The notes beneath the pieces were generated by a model. The model did not search any database, was not told the DNA's origin, and saw only the letters and a program-made list of their open reading frames with translations. The translations under genes and the position numbers were made by a program. A DNA stretch of 64,000 nt. Origin: Bursaphelenchus xylophilus (lineage: Eukaryota; Nematoda; Chromadorea; Rhabditida; Aphelenchoididae). This document shows positions 36,025 to 46,491 of this stretch, piece by piece. How positions within the stretch are numbered: the stretch's first letter is position 1; every line of letters begins with the position of its first letter. Location: contig CAJFCV020000003.1 of NCBI GenBank assembly GCA_904066235.2, positions 8,742,001 through 8,806,000 of the forward strand, in the 5' to 3' direction.

Positions 36025-36390
36025 CGTTTCGAAGTTTTTCCGCCACCGATCGGTGTCAAAAAAAAATTAAAAAACGAGAATGGGGTACGCGTTTTTTGTG
36101 TTGTCGGCTAGCCGTGGCACATATTGAAAAATTAAAAAGTGCATTTCCCTTGCATTTAAATTTGAAATTTTCATTTTTTCAAATGCGATTTGCCTGGGCC
36201 TTACAAAGTTCATGGTGACCATTTTTACATAATTTGAATGAGAAACGTTCAGAGTATCAAATGTTTTTTTTTTAATTTTTCGGTATGTGCCACGGCTAGC
36301 CGGCAACGCAAAAAAATGTAGACCCCCTTCCCGATTTTTTAATTTTTTCGGCACCGATTGGTGGCGGAAAAACTTCGAAATGCTGGGATT
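36025..36390. repeat. Second palindromic element (MITE-B)
   Basis: The left arm 36025-36140 (CGAAGTTTTTCCGCCACCGA ... GGCTAGCCGTGGCACATA) is repeated in inverse at 36265-36385 (TATGTGCCACGGCTAGCCGG ... GGTGGCGGAAAAACTTCG). The spacer is about 125 bp. A diverged fragment of the same arm occurs at 36905-36990 (CCGCGCACAGCATTCCGAAT). No coding capacity. Confidence 0.7.
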
Positions 36391-36807
36391 TCGTGACATT
36401 TCGTTTGATTTCATTCGATACTGGGCGGGACGAAGTACCGGCAGCAGGCGGGAGATTTCTTTTGGGGTCAGACGGCTTAGTTATGTTTGCCGTGTCTGCA
36501 AGCACTCTGAAAGCGGCGTTTTAAGATAAAAAATATGGTTCAATATCGATCGCTAGGAATGGCGACCAAGCCGGACTTTAAAAATTTTCAGAACGGGCCG
36601 AACCGTTCTGAAAATTTCGCAGTAACTTGTATGTATTACCTGTAAATTTTTTCTGCATTACTATTTCCGTCGCAACACTCCCGCTGATTTTTGGCCCAGA
36701 AATCTTGAAGTCGATGGTCGGCGTTTCTTAAACTGCTGTCCGCATGATGATAAAGGGCCATTATTTGGTAAACAGAAAGACGTCGATACACTTCATGAGC
36801 TATCTAA

Positions 36808-37802
36808 CAGGGGAAGTACCAAAGTGCGGCGCTCACATTTTGATGAAACGTGGCACAAATTTATTTTTTATTTATTTCTAATATTTTTTCTAACAAGGGA
36901 TCGGAAAATATACTCCGCGCACAGCATTCCGAATTATTTTTGCCGCTGACCGGCGTCCGAAAAAATGAGATTTGCCTCTTACGTGGGCCATCCAATGCCA
37001 GCCATTTTTGCCCACGTTATTTAAGAAACTCATCCATCGTGCACGTCTGAGACGTATCGAGTGCCAAATAGCTCGGCGGGGATTTGATCGTCCTCGGGGG
37101 CATCTACAGTAACGGCAAACTCAAGATTAAGGTGAATGAAACCTATTACAAAACGTGTCGAATCGAAACATTTTACATTATTGGGAGTAAATAGGAGTCT
37201 AAGAATTACATTGAGGATCTAACGACCATATCTAGCCCTTCGGTCAAAGAGCTAATCGGTCGTCAAAGCTGGACATGACAAGAGGGTATCTGCCGAATCT
37301 ACACCGCCAGGCCACCATGCACTTTTTTCGAAAAGAGAAGATAAATGCAGGTCCAAAAATGCAACGAAGCATTCGACGGAAAACCATTTATTAACCTGTA
37401 TTCAGGTATGGGACGTCGATTACGATAGGTTTGGGTGGCATCTGCTGGCGATATCTAACTTTTTTAAGGGGGGTCAAAACTTTTTCCTCGATTTTTTTTA
37501 AAGGTGATTGTCGAAAATTGCATCTAGATTTTAAAATTCAACTATAGGGTATGTCCTGCTATGTTATTTTTTGTTACAAGCCTGTGAGCAGAGTACATAC
37601 CAAATTTGGTCCGAATTGGTGCATTTGGGACGAGTTAGGAGGGGGCCCCCGGGGGGTCAAAACATTGTACGCGGAGTATACATATGTCGGCGGCGCCTTC
37701 GAAGCGCAAATTAAAACCTTCAGAAATTAATGTGGCCTATGCCTAATGTGTGTGCAAAAGGTAAAGAAATCTGCGCGTCGCACTTTGGGTACTCCCCTGT
37801 AA
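36808..37802. repeat. Long MITE-A copy with about 900 bp of extra internal sequence
   Basis: The left end is ACAGGGGAAGTACCAAAGTG then CGGCGCTCACATTTTGATGA. The right end, at 37765-37802, is CTGCGCGTCGCACTTTGGGT then ACTCCCCTGTAAG, a good inverse. The interior, from about 37000 to 37680, is not shared with the other copies; no intact ORF is seen there. It may be a larger relative of the MITE or two half-elements in proximity. Confidence 0.55.
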
Positions 37803-37874
37803 GTGTCTGCCAAGACTGGTTATAATCTGAGGATTGCACTTGGAGGAGCGCTTCCTCTGCAAATTTCCACTTAC

Positions 37875-38132
37875 CTCGTTTGGCAATTTGGAGATTACTT
37901 TGAGCGCCACATCAAAACGTTTGGGCTTTTCTCCAAAGTCCAGCAGTTTAGCCACCGTTTCGGTACGACCACATGTGATGTGCGTGGGAACAAGATGAGA
38001 AGAAGAATATTTAAAGAGAAACTCATAGAAATCAGGCGTTAAATGGGAAGTTAGCGTGTAGATCCAAAAGGTAATCTTTTTGAGGGTTAGGAGAAATGGA
38101 AAAATCCATTCTTCGAAATAATTTAAACACAT
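37875..38132 (-). pseudogene. Isolated exon or gene fragment
   Basis: A minus-strand open frame from an ATG at 38132 ends at a good donor (AACGAG then GTAAGTGG at 37874). It encodes a helical, weakly hydrophobic segment (TPDFYEFLFKYSSSHLVPTH, then ETVAKLLDFGEKPKRFDVAL). No downstream exon follows, because a transposon lies immediately to its left. It looks like a truncated remnant. I do not recognise the family. Confidence 0.3.
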
Positions 38133-38299
38133 AGCGTCTGCTCAGTGACGCCTAAAAAATGCTTATTAGGATCGCGCGCGGGTTGGCAACACGGTATGGA
38201 CATATATGTTATGTCGGATATAACGCTTCTTTTTCTCGGTTCGGCGATTCGCCCACAACATCCAGGTCGATCCTAATTATTATAAATGCGCGGAGTACA

Positions 38300-38593
38300 G
38301 AGCCCAGCAAGTCAAAAGAAGGTTCCGACTGTCCCATTAGCCCCCCAATTTCATCACCAACAACCCACCCATTTGTTTTTAAAGATATCTAAAATAATGT
38401 AAGTTAAAACTTTCCCAGTTTGTACATTTTTTGCATGGTAAAAGCTCTAACTTATTGTTAGTAAAGAAAATTCTACAAACTATTGTATTGTCACACGTTT
38501 ACTCGTTCAACGCCATGTATTTTGTTCATAAGTAGACAATCTCCAAATCATTTGAAATTAAATATACATACATTAGAAGAGCAGACCCATATA
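38300..38593. repeat. Partial duplicate of the knl-2 3' region (contains copy 2 of the 105-bp block)
   Basis: 38300-38488 aligns loosely with 32267-32435 (last knl-2 exon and 3' UTR). For example, CAAGTCAAAA and ACCCACCCATTTGTTTTTA have clear counterparts there. The last 105 bp (38489-38593) are near-identical to 32436-32540. The knl-2 exon equivalent no longer keeps the reading frame. It lies just beyond the 3' end of the fem-2-like gene. Confidence 0.65.
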
Positions 38594-38644
38594 TACAATG
38601 TTGGCACGGTAAGTAGTAAAGTAATAAGATAAGTTAAAGTACGA

Positions 38645-40122
38645 TTACTCCTCGCTAAAAACTTGACAGAATTGAGAATACGGCTTGAGGTAGACGACCA
38701 GCGCCGTCTTGTTGTCCCCGCTGCTGTCTTCGGCCGTCTTTCGCAACACATCGGCCGCTTGTCCGTAGTCGGCGCCGGATTTGGCATGCGATTTGAGAAG
38801 CCGGTAGATGTCCTTCTCGTTCAGACCATCGGTAATTCCATCAGAACACAGGATCAGAGCGTAGTCGTCCTCGCCGATCGGATGGATTTTGGTATCAGGG
38901 TCGGGGATGACCAAATCTTCGGCCATCATCTCGCCCATTGATCGCGAAATATTCAAAATATTGTTCACCCTCCCATTGGAAACAAATCCATTGGCGGCAG
39001 TGATCCGTTTGAGCTCCAACTCGTCGCTCGGCACATGTTTCACGGACTGCGTGACCACTCCGTCCTTCTTCATCAACATGATCGCCGAATCTCCGGCCCA
39101 CAACATGTAGATAGTATTGTCGCGAATGAAGGTGATCGCCGCCGTAGTGCCACTTTTGACTCCATCATGCACCGATCGTTGTCTGAGCCGGGAATTTGTC
39201 CGATAATAGGATCGAACACAATAGTCCAAGGTATCTTCTGAATTCTTTTCTTCTTCATCCAGGAAGGATTCGGCCAGATGAGCGGCCGCGTACATCGCTG
39301 AAAACGGACCATTGTGACCGTCGAATACTGCGAACAACGAGTCTTTCTCACGACCCTGGAAAAACATCAGGTTTAATTATTATTATGGACACCTTTACCT
39401 AAAATTGATTAATGATAATAAAAAATTGTTGAAAACTAACCTTTGTCCTTTCCGGTTCGATCAGTGACAGAGATGGTAACGCTACGAAACGATCTTCCAT
39501 CGTTCTTCTTGATCCGATCGCCGATGCTAGCGAATATTCGAAATTCATCACATCTGATGGGAAGTCTAAAGTAAACTAGTATAAAAACCCTTTCTTTCTC
39601 CTTACCCGGAATTAAATTTTCATTTGCTCGAACTCCATGCATGTATTCGTTGATCCGGCGCGACACTTGATCCACGAATTTTGTTTTTACAGCCTCATAG
39701 ACATCACTTCTCCATTCCACACGTTGCAGATTGAGATCCGACTCAAATTTGGCCACAAAATCAAAAGCCAAAATGTATGCCATCCATGTGGGGATTCCCC
39801 TAAAGACAGAAGATCCAAATGAAGAGATCCCACCTACTTTTTAGTGACTGTTTCAAAGAACAAGTTAGCAGCATCGAATCTTGCATCGTGCTTGGATGAA
39901 TACTCAAAGATCGGCCGATTTCTCATGACCGGCCGAAGTGGAACGTCGGCTACACCATTCTGCTGTGGACATCCATCAGTCCCAATAGTTGTTGGAGGGC
40001 CTAAACGTCAAAAAAAAACAAGGATAATATAACTTACTAGGCGGATCCTGGCTGGCCGATGGTTCTGGCCACTCCCGGTTCACAATACGGCGAATCTTGG
40101 CCTGATGAACATACTGATCCAT
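38645..40122 (-). CDS. fem-2: PP2C-type protein phosphatase, FEM-2-like
   Basis: FEM-2 is the PP2C phosphatase that promotes male fate in nematode sex determination with FEM-1 and FEM-3; vertebrate relatives are PPM1E/F. Exons, reading down: 40122-40038, 40000-39838, 39799-39606, 39565-39441, 39355-38645 (425 aa, all in phase; C. elegans FEM-2 is about 450). An N-terminal extension of about 150 residues precedes the catalytic domain, as in FEM-2. Metal-site motifs are present: SAIGSRRTMEDRF (about residue 172), LFAVFDGHNG (about 200), SGTTAAITFI, LWAGDSAIML, NISRSMGE, and DDYALILCSDGITDGL. The correct frame of the fourth exon is the one containing MEDR. The choice of FEM-2 over another PPM1F relative rests on length and architecture, so the symbol is probable, not certain. 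Confidence 0.82.
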
Positions 40123-40410
40123 GGAAACGATGGGATATGTGTGGAGAGGGCGAGGATCTTGTTGTTCTTGCGGGCAAAATATTTATTTTCTTATTTTTTT
40201 AGGGTTTCCCATTGGATCGGGCGCAGCTCGCCGAAATTCGTGGGTCATTTCTCACCGATGAGAAATCAGCAACTTGTATGGTCAATTCAGTGGCCAAGGA
40301 ACTAAATACTAATTGATAAATTTAAAATTTTTAAGGAATTTTAATATTACACATGACATCAAACATTAGATCAATTAAATTTATTATAACCATGGCCGCA
40401 AATATTATTT

Positions 40411-41295
40411 TTAGGAGTTGATCATAGATCCGTAGATCAAAATGAAGATTACTGCAAGTATTAGAAGTCCAAATACGACGAGATGTATGGTCACTGACCA
40501 CCAGGCCACCCAGTATAAGGTTTGGTCACAGTAATCCCTCTCGAACATGTTGGGCATGAACTGAACATACGGGGTCCGCGATCCGTAGACCCATACACAA
40601 CCTGTAAATAAAATTTTTTTGATAAGCAAATTACTTAAAATGACATTGTTTTGAAACGTTTTATATAATTTTACATTACACTTACCAAGGATAACACAAA
40701 TCAGCATGTAGAGAAGCGCAATGCCTTCCAGTCCATGCATAAGTAAGTCTGGATACAACGAGCTCTTTTTCGGTCGATTTCTCGACCTTCTTTTGGGATT
40801 TGGGAATGCTTTGGCACTTCGAATTATCCCATGAACAATCAAGGCACTGCCCGAAAGGATCAGATATAATGGCATCAACGGTTGGATCTCGCACATGGAG
40901 TAATTATAAGAGCCAAAAAATATTGAAAACAATCCTGCCAAAATTTCGAACGCAGCCAGCCCGATCCACACCATGAAGGGCACGTTCTTATTGATGAACG
41001 ACCTCAGATTCCCCGCAAATTGAACAGTGTCGTCGGAATTGGAATACACATCGGCTAGTCGGTCGCCATTCCCGGTCTTCTGGCCATTCAACGATAACCG
41101 CTCTTGGGAGCGAGGATCAATCGTAGACCGATAAACCGGCTCATTTGACTGCCGGAATTGACTGTCGGGGCGATATTGTTGCGGATTTTGAGGTAAATTT
41201 TGATAACGATTGGGATTCTTGATTATGGAGCGAGTGGGAGTGGCGGAAGATGGCTGTGGAGGAGGTTGGATTACGGAGGAAGAAGGGCGCGACAT
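40411..41295 (-). CDS. TMEM272-like four-pass membrane protein
   Basis: Exons 41295-40686 and 40601-40411 (266 aa). A disordered Pro/Gln/Ser-rich cytoplasmic N-terminus of about 105 residues leads into four hydrophobic spans: VPFMVWIGLAAFEILAGLFS, IQPLMPLYLILSGSALIVHG, a third around GLEGIALLYMLICVILG, and HLVVFGLLILAVIFILIYG. Extracellular loop cysteines (MCEI, CVWVYGS, RDYCDQTLYWVAWWSV) match the small four-TM TMEM272 group common in nematodes; molecular function is unknown. The 84-bp intron (40602-40685) is a multiple of three without a stop, so reading through it also gives an open frame. I treat it as an intron because its GTAAGT and TTTACAG ends are ideal. It stops 288 bp upstream of the fem-2 start, on the same strand. 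Confidence 0.75.
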   Translation of the reverse strand: MSRPSSSVIQPPPQPSSATPTRSIIKNPNRYQNLPQNPQQYRPDSQFRQSNEPVYRSTIDPRSQERLSLNGQKTGNGDRLADVYSNSDDTVQFAGNLRSFINKNVPFMVWIGLAAFEILAGLFSIFFGSYNYSMCEIQPLMPLYLILSGSALIVHGIIRSAKAFPNPKRRSRNRPKKSSLYPDLLMHGLEGIALLYMLICVILGKCNVKLYKTFQNNVILSNLLIKKILFTGCVWVYGSRTPYVQFMPNMFERDYCDQTLYWVAWWSVTIHLVVFGLLILAVIFILIYGSMINS

Positions 41296-42317
41296 CTGAT
41301 GGCCTTCTATGGCGGTGGAGCGCTCGCTGGAAACAAATGAAATTGGGATGACAATTGGGGATATGGAAAAAAATAAGATCTTCTATTATCAAAGTAAAGA
41401 ACATGGAAGGTTCAGGCAAAAAGACCACAAAGTCTGAAGCTACAGTAAAACTTTTTTTTTGAAAGGAAGATGGTGAAAGATCTAGGATTTGAATTAACAA
41501 TTGAGAAAAATTAAAACCACAATTTTTATGAGTAGTGTATACAATTTGAAATAGTTCCTATCAAGTTTAACTTGGGCACGCTGCCAAAAAATCCCAAAAA
41601 AGTTGGTAAGGGGTCCAGAGGGATTCTTAAAAATAAAAAAAAATTGTAGGATTGACCTTTACCAAAAAAATTTACGAAAATGATGACTAAAAGCTGAATT
41701 AGTAACGCAGACCTACTAAAAGCTATCTACTTGACATTTCGACTTTTTTAAAAACAGACTTAAAAGTATTGACTTTAACCCTCACTTATCAAGCCCATCC
41801 TCTCCATTCTTCAGTCAACATAAAATCCTTTCGAAATTCCTTTTCACCTCTAATCTCCCAAAAACCCCGAAGTCAAAAGTACTGTCGAATCAAAGCCTCG
41901 TCTAGACCTGTTTCCTTCGGCTTCTGACCTTCGCCACCTACCTGGGTATGGATGTTTGTTGATCGGTGGAAAAACTCATTTCCGTAAACCTCTCGACCGA
42001 CGCCACCCTTCGACCATTCAGATATGGCATCTAAATCGAGGTTGTGCAAACAAACAGGCCCGCAAAAAACAAACAGAAATCACGATCACGTGCTGAATCA
42101 CTTTATATAACAATACAACTGCTTAGATTGTATTTCCTGTCTTGTCCTTTATCATGAGGAAGGAAGTCTGAGGTTTCTGAGGGACTTAAAGTGCTCTTAG
42201 GCATTAGAAATCAGAATATGACATGATTTCAGATTGCTTAATGAGTCAGCCAATCTTACTCATGACAAAAAGTCTAAAAAATTTTCATCTCTCGATTACA
42301 AAATTGCCTCTGGTTTA
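41296..42317. other. Intergenic region
   Basis: About 1 kb upstream of the TMEM272-like gene. AT-rich, with no supported exon or repeat. It presumably includes that gene's promoter. Confidence 0.45.
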
Positions 42318-42747
42318 TCAATTCTTCCTTGATAAGACTCCGTGACCCAAAACTGACTCGATAAATTCATCAAAACAACCCTTTGGACCCATAAGATCAC
42401 CTACTACAATATAATCACAATCCAAAATCGCTTCCATATGACCCGCGGCGCTTACGAAACGGTCTCTAATACCTGGAAGTTTTCCTGAATGTCCTCTGCA
42501 AAGACAAACAATGACTGCACACACGCCTCGAGCACTCGGCTCGGTTATCTTATTCCTTCGCCTTCTCAAACAAGACTGGGAGAACAAATCTGAATTTTTT
42601 GGCTGCATTCCGCGTCACGGAGTCATCTTTTTCAATTTTCGGGTCTTTTATGACAATCGGCGACGGGAGAAAGTTTGATGACTTTTTGTCGTAAAATTGG
42701 ATATTATCCATGAGGATTTGCGGGTCAAAGATGGACAAATTATACAT
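42318..42747 (-). pseudogene. Doubtful small gene or gene remnant
   Basis: Two minus-strand open stretches look protein-like but lie in different frames. About 42747-42551 contains NIQFYDKKSSNFLPSPIVIK and KFRFVLPVLFEKAKE. About 42510-42318 contains MEAILDCDYIVVGDLMGPKG and CFDEFIESVLGHGVLSRKN. An acceptor-like TTTGTCTTTGCAG lies between them, but no donor gives a normal intron in phase. It is either a gene with a structure I cannot resolve or a frameshifted remnant. No family recognised. Confidence 0.3.
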
Positions 42748-42894
42748 ATAATCCCACAAAAATCACTGACTACATCATAAATCACCTAATAATCTCGGAA
42801 ATTTACTGTTGCAGTAAAAAATCCATCAACAATTAAGAGGAAAAAAGACAGTTGAGATTTCCATGGTGTATTTATATTTACAAAGAATACATTA

Positions 42895-43679
42895 TTAATG
42901 ACGGAGCGAGGCCGTGTCTTTCTCTTGAATCATGTCAACAGTCTTAGCGAGGTCCAGGTCCTTTTCTCTTTGTAGGCGCTGTCCTGAAAAAAACATTGAA
43001 TAAACTCAAAATTACATAGCTATCAAGAAGATGACTTAATTTCTAAAACAAGATTAAAAAAAAGTTATCCAATAAGATCAAAATAATAAATAATGTAAAG
43101 CAATAAAAGAATCTATCGTTCTCATCAAATTTCCAACACAAACAACTATAAAAACAATCGCTTTTTGTCTCAAACCATCATGTCTAATCTACTTACTGAC
43201 AATCTGAACGATGGCTCTGTTCGTTCTCCTTTCCAGCTTATCCAAATCTTCCTGAATTCCTCTTTTCAGATCCCAATCCACTTTCTTTGGGGCCAACACG
43301 GAGATATCCTAAAATTAAAATGATAATGCCATATTATCCATGACATACCAAGTCATCTCCCAACTGGATGTTCTTTGCATCATCAATAATTGTCTGAATA
43401 TCTTGTTCCGTCTTCTGAAGAACATCTCGAACCTCGTCGCCCACGTTGATAATATTTGAGGTGACTGTCTTATAAGACCTCGGGTTTAAGAGCCTAAAAT
43501 TCAATGACCAATATCAAGATCAAATCTTACATTAACGGACCCTCTTCATCATCCGCATTTCCATTCCTCCTCTTCTCCAAAGTTCTTTTCCGTAGATCCT
43601 CAAGGCGTTTTCTTCGCTCCAAAGCGTTTTGTTCCAACGGGGAGAGCTCGAATCCTTCGGTCTGATCGATATTCACCAT
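42895..43679 (-). CDS. CCDC12 / Cwf18 spliceosome-associated protein
   Basis: CCDC12 (Cwf18 in fission yeast) is a small component of the activated spliceosome (Bact). Exons, reading down: 43679-43531, 43493-43349, 43308-43197, 42983-42895 (164 aa; human protein 166). Family signature: ALERRKRLEDLRKRT near the N-terminus, and the strongly conserved core LAPKKVDWDLKRGIQEDLDK followed by LERRTNRAIVQIVRQRL. A TTTAG acceptor abuts the ATG directly, and the upstream gene ends only 135 bp away. That fits a trans-spliced downstream operon gene. Confidence 0.9.
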
Positions 43680-43814
43680 CTAAACCAACAATTAATACAT
43701 CTAAAACAATATAACAACCTTCCAATACTCTGTCGAAACAACGAAAAGTCCCTTATACCTCCCAAAACACATCAAACTACTCAACAATTTATTGAAAACA
43801 ATAACAATTTCTTC

Positions 43815-44740
43815 CTAAATTGAATACCGGACCTCTCGGGACCTAAGATAAGCGTAATAATCTCGCATTTTATCCCATCCATGGGGGATTGGTACGGCTC
43901 GTTTGTGTTGTGGCGCGACTCCCTCCTCTAATCGCACAAACAAATGGACGTATCGATGGCGAGTTTTGTTCCAATTTTCTCGAGCGTGTCTTTTGTAACT
44001 CTTCAAGATTCTGCATTGAATGGCAAAGCATTCTGCGACAAACATCTCTGACGGGTTGTTAATGTAGAATTCGGTCTCTGCTCGGCTCTTGGCCTCTTCT
44101 AGAGCGCTGGCCAGGATTAGGGACGTCTAAAATTACGCTGGTTATATTGTACTTGATGATAAATAGCTCTCCAAGCAGCTCCCTAAAAACAAAAAAACCA
44201 AGTTGAAACTCAACTCACTTTTCCCAGCTTGAATTTTAGTTGTGAAATCGCGTCGTCCACATTCATCCTCCAGGCAAATTGGCATGCGTAAAACATTTTT
44301 CTAGTCGACGAATGAATATTTTCAACGCAATGAAAGACCTCTGCTGCTTTTGGAAGTCCAGTTTCTGGGACAATGTGACCCGCTGGCCATACAACCTAAA
44401 GATTAGACCGATTACTGCCTAAATTTTAGAATTTTTATATCAAACTTGTCAAAAAGCTCACATTATTTTGATATTCCCATTTTTCTGGAGTCATTCCATA
44501 CTCTTTGGCCGGATTATATTCCTTATCCTCGTTTCTTCTGTTTTTGAATTCCCATTCTGGCGCATAAAACACCTTCTTCTGTGGCTCTTCGAACCTCTGA
44601 ATTGTTGGTTTTCCAAATTGCACTCTTCTTTTCCATGGGTCGACTGTTCGCAACTGATTCTCTGGAGGTGTTGGGTCATTCCGAAGGAACGCTGAGGTCA
44701 TTAACGACCTTCGGGTACCCAAAAGGGCTCGGGTAATCAT
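43815..44740 (-). CDS. mrpl-22: Mitochondrial large-subunit ribosomal protein uL22m
   Basis: A component of the mitochondrial 39S subunit near the exit tunnel. Exons, reading down: 44740-44462, 44395-44219, 44126-43815 (255 aa, all junctions phase 0). The N-terminus is basic with Ser/Leu (MITRALLGTRRSLMTSAFLR), like a mitochondrial targeting sequence. The uL22 fold is seen in IHSSTRKMFYACQFAWRMNV, DDAISQLKFKLGKTSLILAS, then ALEEAK. The late, beta-hairpin region has HRYVHLFVRLEEGVAPQHKR. A TTTTAG acceptor sits immediately before the ATG. It lies between the sphingomyelinase (154 bp upstream) and CCDC12 (135 bp downstream), all on the minus strand. Confidence 0.88.
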
Positions 44741-44894
44741 CTAAAATCAAAATTTGGTATAACTTCGTCTATTAAAATATAAATCCATCAATATTTTTGG
44801 TCAACAACCAAGGAAACATCACGTTTCGCCTCGAACAACTATAAAATTCTTTATCTACTCTATCTTAAATTAAATTAGGGAGATTTAAAGCATT

Positions 44895-46491
44895 TCATGA
44901 CAAGTCGGAATCGATGTTGAGCATGTTTCTGATGGTATGCTTAGTCTCACGCAGTGCTTTTCGTTCCATTGTCAGGCCAACAATCCCATGCCATAAACAG
45001 AAACCTATGAAGAGGGTCAGGATGAATCGGGATATCTCAACCTGCAAAAATTCCCGTCAGAAAAATATTATAAAAACATAAAAGATGGAAAAAGGACGTT
45101 GAATTTTCTTACCGCCACAATCAGTGAGGGGAAGACGTTTTCAAGGTTGATGGTCAAAATAATTAGAGACAGCGCGATGATGCACATGGCCATAAAGAGT
45201 CTTCTGTCCCAGAGAACCCTGACTTCGCCTTCTTCAACAATCGCCAACGATCTCTCCAAAAACGCGTTTGATAATGGAACTTTCGGAAGACATTCTCCTT
45301 CGACTGATGTGGAATCTTCTAAAGACCAATGGACAATAATATAAACTACTTACCACCACTCAAACTAAAAGTTGCCGTTACTCCAACATGATCCGAAAAA
45401 TTGCCCGGCTTTGGTTCCACAATCTGATTAAAGCATGTTCTACAATCTTCAACCCTTACACAAGCTAAAAGTAATAATTATATTGATAACAGCTAAGAAT
45501 CTTACACTTTCCACTTTGATACATAATATAATCTAATCTTTTCCCTTCCGGACACAGTTTTCTCATATAATCCGGGGTGTAAATGTTATCCGGACGTTCG
45601 CAAGTCATCCCGTCTCTGTCATCCATATTGGAGCGGTTCACCCAAGCGTCATACAAGTTCCCGACATATCGAATAATCAAATATCCCAAATCATCTGGTT
45701 CAATATTGAAATCACCGGCTAAGAGGATCATATCTGCGGCTCTACTCGTGTATCGAACAAATTGGGCAAGCTCAAAACACTGGGCAATTCGATGAGGAAG
45801 ATACAAATCGTTTTCTCGGTTATATTCGGCGTGTAACTGAAATTTGGTCATGTATAATACAATATTAAAAACGCTTAAATGCGATTTCAAATGTCTTCAT
45901 TGTGCTTTTCCTCTTACATGAGTTGTGTAGACAGCAATATCCTTCCCATGCCAGTCCAATTCTACCATACCAACGATCTTTCCTCCAAACCAATCTCCCC
46001 GATGAACATGATGGGCAAAACCGTTTAAGGTATAACGATGAATAAGCGTTCCTTTGATCTTGTGAGCACTCAGAACTCCAACTCCACTTCCAGTGAATCC
46101 ACTGAAAAACAAAAGGATTATATGAGACTAGACAGAAATAATAAAGTAGATCAAAGCCGGACCTAAAAGCAAGATAAAAAATATAAAAATAAAACATACC
46201 TGTGGAAGTAATGACCATGTCGATACCGGCGCAACAACTCAGAGTGAAGATAGAGAAAGTCTTTCTCATTCCAAAGCTAAAACTCAGAAAGCTCTAAAGG
46301 TTAATAAAAATTACCTCTTGAAGGCAGATCACGTCATAGTCTGAATCCTTCAGCTCTTCGCAGAGCTTCTCTAGCCGGTATTTCCTATCTTTACTGCCCA
46401 ACGGATATGGGTATGGCAACAACCTAAACAGTAACAATCAACTTTATTAATTTACTTACCACACGTTTAGCGTGAGCAGTTTGAACTTCAT
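44895..46491 (-). CDS. Neutral sphingomyelinase (SMPD2-type, Mg2+-dependent)
   Basis: Hydrolyses sphingomyelin to ceramide and phosphocholine at internal membranes. Exons, reading down: 46491-46460, 46423-46315, 46276-46200, 46101-45918, 45836-45506, 45464-45354, 45318-45113, 45041-44895 (398 aa, all in phase). The DNase-I-like endonuclease/phosphatase fold is clear: MKFKLLTLNVWLLPYPYPLG, the metal Glu in DVICLQE, GSGVGVLSAHKI, the conserved FAHHVHRGDWFGGKIVG, TTHLHAEYNREND, AGDFNIEPDDLGYL, RLDYIMY, and the catalytic His in NFSDHVGVTAT. Two C-terminal hydrophobic spans (MAMCIIALSLIILT and FILTLFIGFCLWHGIVG) anchor it. It appears to be the first gene of a three-gene cluster; no splice acceptor precedes its ATG closely. 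An upstream in-frame extension is open but unsupported. Confidence 0.93.

Noticed and set aside
39436..39565. Continuous open frame through the fem-2 exon region reading FRIFASIGDRIKKNDGR
   Set aside because: This frame destroys the PP2C metal motif. The spliced frame gives MEDR and joins both neighbours in phase.
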